Source: Emydura subglobosa (lineage: Eukaryota; Chordata; Testudines; Chelidae). Taken from it: a stretch of 64,000 nt of DNA. Positions within the stretch are counted from its first letter, which is position 1; every line of letters begins with the position of its first letter. The notes beneath the pieces are model-generated. The model worked only from the letters and a program-made list of their open reading frames with translations, searched no databases and was not told the DNA's origin. This document shows, piece by piece, positions 29,956 to 64,000 of the stretch. Where the stretch lies: assembly GCA_007922225.1 (NCBI GenBank), contig ML679963.1:1221717-1285716 (forward strand), written 5' to 3'. Both the position numbers and the translations under genes were made by a program.

Positions 29956-31261
29956 ATGGTTTCATTAGTGCCATCTTGTGGAGCTGCACAAACACACACG
30001 CCCCATAATGAGCTAGGAGTGTGGGTGGATTTTCTTGTGGCTGTTTAAAGGCAATGACTAGGCCAAGGACATATCTCTTACTCATGAGTCTGGGTGGGAA
30101 GTTATGCCCCACCATGCACTCTGATATTATTTTTCTTTCCTGAAGCCTAGATTGGCTTCTATTTTTCTCTCTCTTCTCCAGCAATATTTATATTCTGAAG
30201 CTGCTTCTGTAATGGAGTGGCTTCTGCCAAGGGATGTGTCTTTTTGGGAAAGGAGGCATCATCTTCGCTATGCAAATACAGAAGGTTGTGCTGTGTCACC
30301 ACCCCACTTATCTCCTAATTTGCACCACAGATTGAGGCGGTGTAGCTGAGCTGCTCCCTGGGACTTCTCGCCTCTACTGCTTTGTTCACCCAGAACAAGG
30401 CACTGTGAAGTGAGAGAGAATGACATGGGAACCTCCTGTGTGCTGATACCTGTGTCTGTGGCATTCTGACTCTCTGCAGTGACTCACTAAACACAATATT
30501 GATATATTTTTGTCTATGGGTTAAATGTTCTGCAAAAACATTTGTGTACAGTATTTGCAGAGCTGTGTCTGCCACCAGCACTTGTGTGTGTGTGCGTATG
30601 TTAAGTAACTACGAGACTGCTGGGTCGATTGCATTATTGACTGGTCCTGCACAAGTGTTTTGGTATCAAATGATTCTGACAGCAACGATGGCCAAAGCAA
30701 CTCAGCCAGGCCAAATGCTGCTGCTGGTTTCTTTCACCTAAACAGAGATGTAACTCACAGCCCTGAAACCACACCATGGAGAATCCAGCTGGATCACAAT
30801 GAGTGAGACCTGTAATCTCTGCATTGAAGGCAAGGGTAGCTGCTGTTTGCTCTATTTTATTTCAGTTAAGGGCAACTTGTGGGCTCTCGAAAGTTGCCAG
30901 TGTGGCCTTGATCTGAGCAGAGTATGAATGCCCCTGGCCCAGCTTTGTGTTGCTTTATGATGAGAGAAAGGAGGTTCCATCTGTGTGTCTCAAGGAGTGG
31001 GTACTTGCACTTTCCATCAGCTGCTGTCGGTGCCTTCATGGTGTTGTAAGCTGCAGTTTCAAACACCAGAAAGAAGTGATATCACTGATATTCACAACTA
31101 CCCAGGAAGGATTTTTAAAGTAACAAAATGCATTTGCTGAAATAAGACAGGAAAAATTAACCTGTATTCAGTGATAAGGAAGGTCAAACTGATGTCTTGC
31201 TACAGCAACACAGCCATAAGGATAACTTCAAACTCAAGACTCATGCACCCAGCAGATAACA

Positions 31262-32815
31262 TAAGAACAGCCAGACTGGGTCAGACCGGTGGTCTATCTA
31301 GCCCAATCTCTTGTCTTCCGACTATGGCCAATGCCAGGTGCTTCAGAGGGAATGAATAGAAAAGGGAAGTCATTGAGTGATCCCATCCCGTTGGCCATTC
31401 CCAGCCTCTGGCAAACAGCAACCCCTGCCCATCCGGGCTAACAGCCACTGATGGGGATCTATCCTCCATGAACTTCTCTAGGTTCTTTTTTTAATCCTGT
31501 TATAGTCTTGGCCTTCACAACATCCTGTGGCAAGGAGTTACACAGATTGACTACTTTGTGTGAAGAAATACTTCCTTTTGTTCCTTTTAAACCTGCTGCC
31601 TATTAATTTCATTTGGTGACACCCTAGTTCTTGTCTTATGAGAAGTAAATAACTCGTCCTTATTTACTTTCTCCGCACCAGTCATGATTTTATAGACCCC
31701 TATCATATCCCCTTTAGTCTTCTCTTTTCCAAGCTTTTCCCAGTCTTATTAATCTCTCCTCATACAGAAGCTGTTCCATTTTTGTTTCCCTTTTCTGTAC
31801 TTTTTCCAATTCCAATACATCTTTTTTGAGATGGAGTGACCAGTTCTGCATGCAGCATTCAAGATGTGTGTACACCATGGATTTATAAAGAGGCAATATG
31901 ATATTTTCTGTCTTATTGTCTATCCCTTTCCTAATGATTCCCAACAGTCTGTTAGCTTTTTTGACTGTCGCTGCACATTGAGTGGATGTTTTCAGAGAAC
32001 TATCCACAATAACTCCAAGATCTTTCTTGAGTGGTAACAGCTAATTGGGACCTCATCATTTTATAAGTATAGTTGGGATTATGTTGTCCAATGTGCATTA
32101 CTTTGCATTTATCAATATTGAATTTCATCTGCCATTTTATTGCCCAGTCACCCAGTATTGTGAGATCCCTTTGTAACTTTTCACAGTCTGCTTTGGGCTT
32201 AACTGTCTTGAGTAGTTTTGTATCATCTGCAAATTTTGCCAGCTCACTGTTTACCCCTTTTTCCATATCATTTATGAACATGTTGTACAGTACCGGTCCC
32301 AGTACAGACCCCCGGAGGACATCACTGTTTACCTGTCTTCTTTCTGAAAACTGACCATTTATTCCTTCCCTTTGTTTCCTATCTTTTAACCAGTTACTAA
32401 TTCAGGGGAGGACCTTTCATCTTATCCCATGACTGCTTACTTTGCTTAAGAGTCTTTGGTGAGAGAACTTGTCAAAGCCTTTCTGAAAATCTAAGTACAC
32501 TATATCTATTGGATCACCCTTGTTCACAAGCTTGTTAACCCCCTCAAAGAATTCTGATAGATTGGTGAGGCATGATTTCCCTTTACAAAAAACATGTTGA
32601 CTCTTCCCCAACAAATCTGTATGTCTGATAATTCTGTTCTTTACTATAGTTTCAACCAATTTGCCTGGTACTGAAGTTAGGCTTACCAGCCTGTAATGGC
32701 CAGGATCGGCTCTTAAGCCTTTTTTAAAAATTGGCATCACATTAGCTGTATCATTTGATACAGAAGCTGGTTTGAATGATAGTTTACATACCACAATTAC
32801 TAGTTTTGCAATTTC
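31262..32815 (-). mobile_element. CR1 LINE, 5'-truncated, about 1.55 kb with reverse-transcriptase remnant
   Basis: The element lies antisense to SUPT6H. Its 3' tail is at the left (AACAGCCAGACTGGGTCAGA, 31,266). Moving right, the minus strand encodes broken pieces of a CR1 polymerase: a C-terminal piece at 31,714-32,007, a palm-domain piece at 32,000-32,281 carrying the catalytic FADD motif (KFADDTKLL), and an upstream piece at 32,417-32,794 with DIVYLDFQKGFDK. Frames are shifted and stopped between the pieces, so it is inactive. The family is abundant in turtle genomes. Confidence 0.88.
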
Positions 32816-33801
32816 ACATTTGAGTTGTGTTAACTAGTACATCACTTTAAATGACTTTAAATAAATGGTCATGCTTAGTCGCACATCTCCACAAACACTG
32901 ATCACGTATTTCTGTACTCATTTATCTTGCTGTATTCCTGTTACCTTTAGCCAGCTCATGTAACTCTTTACCAAGTGTACCATATCATTCTGGTCATTGG
33001 TTTTCAGTGCTATGAGATCTCTTCACAGCAAGGGAGGCCTACAATAAAGATGATTAAGCCTCAAGAGTGTCCACAAATGTAATTGTAGGGCCTAGAGGCC
33101 TGTCACTATATATGGTTAGTTGCAGTTCTGCATATTTTCCCAGGGTTCTCTGGTATTTCAGCATTCCCCAAACATGGGCAACGCTATGCCACCCAGTCCT
33201 CTATCTCCAGCACACTCATTCTTTGAGACTCACACTTGTCATTTTACATGGCATCCAATGTAATTTCAGTACTAGAGTTTGAATGAATTTTCATACTCCA
33301 TGCAGAGGGGAAGATGCGGTATTAGTAGTTATCTGATTCCACATATCCATGGCAATAGCCATGCTCAATTCTATTTCCCATGCTAATTAATCTCTGCTTA
33401 CTGCATTCACACTGTTTTTAGGATGGATGACACTGGAGAAGGAGATGGCCAGATGTCTAAATGAGTGGCTGTTCTGGAACTGTCCATGCAGTAAACGAGC
33501 TGCTAGTTCTCAGTTGTAGTTGCTTCTGCTCACTAGAGAAGTGAATTGAAACGTGTACTAGGTGATGATGTGTCTGGAAGCTGCTGGAATGTGCAGTGAG
33601 AAGGAGAGTTTGGGCTCAGAATGAAAAGTTTTGAAAAGTCAGAACAGCCAGAATGTTGTGACGTGCTGGACAGGGGGGAGTAATTCGACCATTTTAGCAG
33701 CTGTCTTAAAAGGGTGAATGATGGGCAGAGTGGGAAATTCAAATGTTGTTGTGTAAAAGAGCTATTCAGCCTGCTATTGCTTGTTTTTGTCATTGTTTGT
33801 A

Positions 33802-34515
33802 TCAAGAGGCATTTATGAGGAGACATATGGGAGAACTGTCTGTAGTTGGTTGATGCCTACTTCTGCATGCAGTACTGCAGAACATCCATACTATGTTACA
33901 TAGCTCATCTGAGGTAGTTGGTGCAATATCGATAGCATATTTAGGTGTAGCAGCTACAGAAGTGTTTGTGGCCTTACAGTCTGGAAGAGAACTCAAGCAG
34001 ATATCGTCATTGCTAGATATGCAGATGCTGGGGAAGAGACATTCTGTGCAGTTTCGGTATATGGCCGACAGGCTGTTGACGGGACAGGATGTGGAGTTAT
34101 GTTGTTTTAGCCCTGGGCTGTTGTTGCTGTTTGTCCATGTCTCTAGTATGTTGTAAATGGAGTGCCGGCTAGAGCCCAGGAGTCCTCGGATAGCTTTGGC
34201 ATTGTGGAATCTGAGCTGTGAGCTGCTCATCTCTTTAATTTCATGTATTTTCTTTACCGTATCTCCGTTGTGGGATTTCCTTTTGTGAGGCACAGGCTGA
34301 GGCATTTCCTTGCAGCTTTTAATATTTGTGAAGGTTCGGGGAGGGTCTCCAAGGATATCCTCAGTCGTGTTTTTATCGAGGGGTAGGCCCAACATTTTCT
34401 GTGAGCAGTCGTGTTTTGTGGAACCTGAGTGTCTAGACCTGTGGGCAGACTTCATGTGACTTGCCCGTATCCCAAGCCAGCAAAGTCCATTTGTCTTTGT
34501 GTGATTCCCTTCCAC
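33802..34515 (-). other. Unexplained 237-codon open frame in SUPT6H intron 1
   Basis: The minus strand stays open for 237 codons in an intron whose base composition makes that unlikely by chance. The predicted product is rich in Ser, Asn, Thr and Cys, with no domain I recognise and no hydrophobic segment of note. A plus-strand frame of 87 codons overlaps it. It could be a retrocopy fragment, part of an unidentified mobile element, or chance. No promoter, splice site or polyadenylation signal stands out around it. Confidence 0.3.
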
Positions 34516-35731
34516 TGGATATCATTCTGCACCAGGGAGCTGGTGATTGTGTACGCACTCTGGAATTCATTTATTCAGGTCTCTCTCCCTGTGGGACCCC
34601 TGAATTCTGCTTCTCATCTTTTTGTTAAGTATATTGCATCATGTCTCTTTCAACTGAGTTTGGAGATTGGTGCTTTAGATCTTCCTCTTCATCTAACCCT
34701 TTGCAATCCCTCTCCAGAGGCAGGCACTAATTGCGGTGTCTTTTTGGTCTGTCTCCACACCAGTGTGCTAACTGGAAGAACTGTAAAATGTTTCTATTGT
34801 CTCAGTGTTACTTTTTGAAGTAGAGAGTCAATTGGAAATGATGATGAGTTGTAAAGCCACAAGTTAAAAGAAAATGAAAATAATAAATCCAATCACCACT
34901 GTGGATATTTGGTTTCCCTTGTGCTGACCTTGACTCTCCCATTGCTTCCAGAAGCCACGTTCTAATGCTGGAAACAAACCAAATCCCGTTTCCTTAAAAG
35001 TCCTCTTCTGGTGCCTTAATTTCAATCCTGCCAGAGAGTCTCTGACCGTTCTCTGGCAATCCATAAACACTCTAACCCAGAACACTCCGGGAGGAGTGAG
35101 GTTATTGTGATGCTGGTAACTGTCACGCTGTGTCACCTCCAGGCTCCTCTAGCATTGTGTCCTCTACGGCCCTTTCCTGGTAGTAAGTTTGCCATCTTGG
35201 GCTTCCGAAGCTTCCATGAAGAACAAGCTGCCTTATTTATATAGGCTGGTGAGCAGCCAGTAATATACCCTATCAGGTTTCCTGGCTTTGACTTCATTAG
35301 CCGAGTGTGAAGTTTAATTATGTTAAAACCTTAATTGAGGTTGTGTACCGAACGTGTTTCTGGGGCAGCGATCATGTGGTGTTGCTTTTCTGGATGAGTC
35401 TGGTGCTTAAAATAGGGCAAAAGGTTCTAGCCACACACATCCTGGTTCAGCCACCTATAGGAGTTCAGCTCTGTAATGATGATTGCTCCTGTGATTTGGC
35501 CGCTCACTGACACCAGGTTAAAAGCAGCAGGAAGCTCTCGGCTGCTTTCTGTTTTGCATAATCCTTGGCAACTGGTGTATTCATGCAGGATAGATTATGG
35601 TATATTCAGGGGGCTTCATAACTGGTTTGAAATCCTGTTGCCTTAATTCTTTCCCTATATTTGAGACTCTTCAGGAGTAAATTGTTTTTTGCTTCTTTGG
35701 CTGGCTATCAGTCTGATTTCATGTTTACCAG

Positions 35732-63346
<27,615 letters not shown>

Positions 63347-64000
63347 TAAGCAATGCAAATAGGATCAAGCATCTGTCAGCAATTAGTAAGAGGTGCCCGT
63401 TACCGAGCTGGTAGCTAGTTACACAGCTGCTCCCAATTGCAGTCAGTGCTAGAGCCTCATTAGCTGAGCTGCTCAGAATAGCCCCTAATTACAGATCTCT
63501 TCCCATGGGTGTATGGAGGAGTACCACCCATGGCACACCTCAAGAACCTTTCCCAGATTCATTTAATTCTGGATTCTCTCAGTGCATTAGCAGGAATTGC
63601 TCTGGAGATGTGCTTCTGATCAGTTTGAACTCCCCCTGTGTTTTGAATCAGATCTGCTCTCTTCATCTGCCTGTTTCAGCTCTTACAGAGAAATCTCTAT
63701 CCTGTGTCTGGGACCTCATCGCACCAGAAATGGTCACAGCTTTGTCCTTGTGACCTTGCCAGAGTTCAGTAGGAGCAGCTGGGCTGTGAAACACTGTCCT
63801 TTACGCACATGGCTTTGCTGATTGTAAACAAGGCTCAGAACCCAAAAGTTACACTCAGGGATCCCAGTGCTTGGGAAGCCCTACTAGAATACCAGAAAAT
63901 CAGAATTGGATTTTGGTGACATTCCACGCTCTTGGCCATTGAAATTTAGATGATCAGAGCCCTTCTGCATGTGGAAATGATCCAAAGAAAAACAGATCCA

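Larger units (their letters stand above)
26614..35731 (+). other. SUPT6H: SUPT6H intron 1 (9.1 kb), repeat-rich
   Basis: This intron separates the non-coding first exon from the start-codon exon. Its first 500 bases are C-rich CpG-island sequence with a C12 run near 26,894. The rest is AT-richer and holds CR1 fragments (listed separately), possible older SINE/LINE remnants near 27,480-27,620 and 29,040-29,190, and one unexplained open frame at 33,802-34,515 (minus strand). I see no RNA gene. Confidence 0.8.

Overview
This is a vertebrate nuclear locus, most likely from a turtle (Testudines). Three intron-rich genes are placed by protein similarity to families I know: BLTP2 (KIAA0100) on the minus strand (about 1,240-20,930), SDF2 on the minus strand (about 23,770-26,350) and SUPT6H on the plus strand (about 26,540 to beyond the right edge). 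The order and orientation match human 17q11.2. The turtle assignment is an inference from repeats: several CR1 LINE fragments are of the type abundant in turtle genomes, and there are short foldback DNA elements of a similar kind.

Layout. Bases 1-1,240 hold a small tandem duplication and no gene I can support. BLTP2 occupies 1,706-20,911 as 39 coding exons in a compact GC-rich gene; two exons carry an apparent one-base insertion in a homopolymer run, and two introns appear to use GC-AG splice sites. A GC-rich promoter region with a G-rich minisatellite follows, then about 2.5 kb without a recognisable gene, then the three coding exons of SDF2. SDF2 and SUPT6H are divergent and share a short CpG-rich promoter containing several ETS-type CCGGAA sites. 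SUPT6H has a non-coding first exon, a 9.1-kb first intron full of CR1 remnants, and 32 coding exons in this window (about 1,518 residues). The C-terminal roughly 200 residues lie beyond the window.

Functions. BLTP2 is a bridge-like lipid-transfer protein anchored in the endoplasmic reticulum. SDF2 is a small ER-lumen MIR-domain protein of the chaperone system. SUPT6H (SPT6) is a nuclear histone chaperone and elongation factor for RNA polymerase II. They do not form a pathway; they are conserved neighbours. Outside the genes, the interest lies in intronic structure: nested transposons, a strong 49-bp-arm inverted repeat in SUPT6H intron 11, a fragment of a non-CR1 LINE in SUPT6H intron 32, and an unexplained 237-codon minus-strand open frame in SUPT6H intron 1. 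I found no sign of a new multi-gene system.
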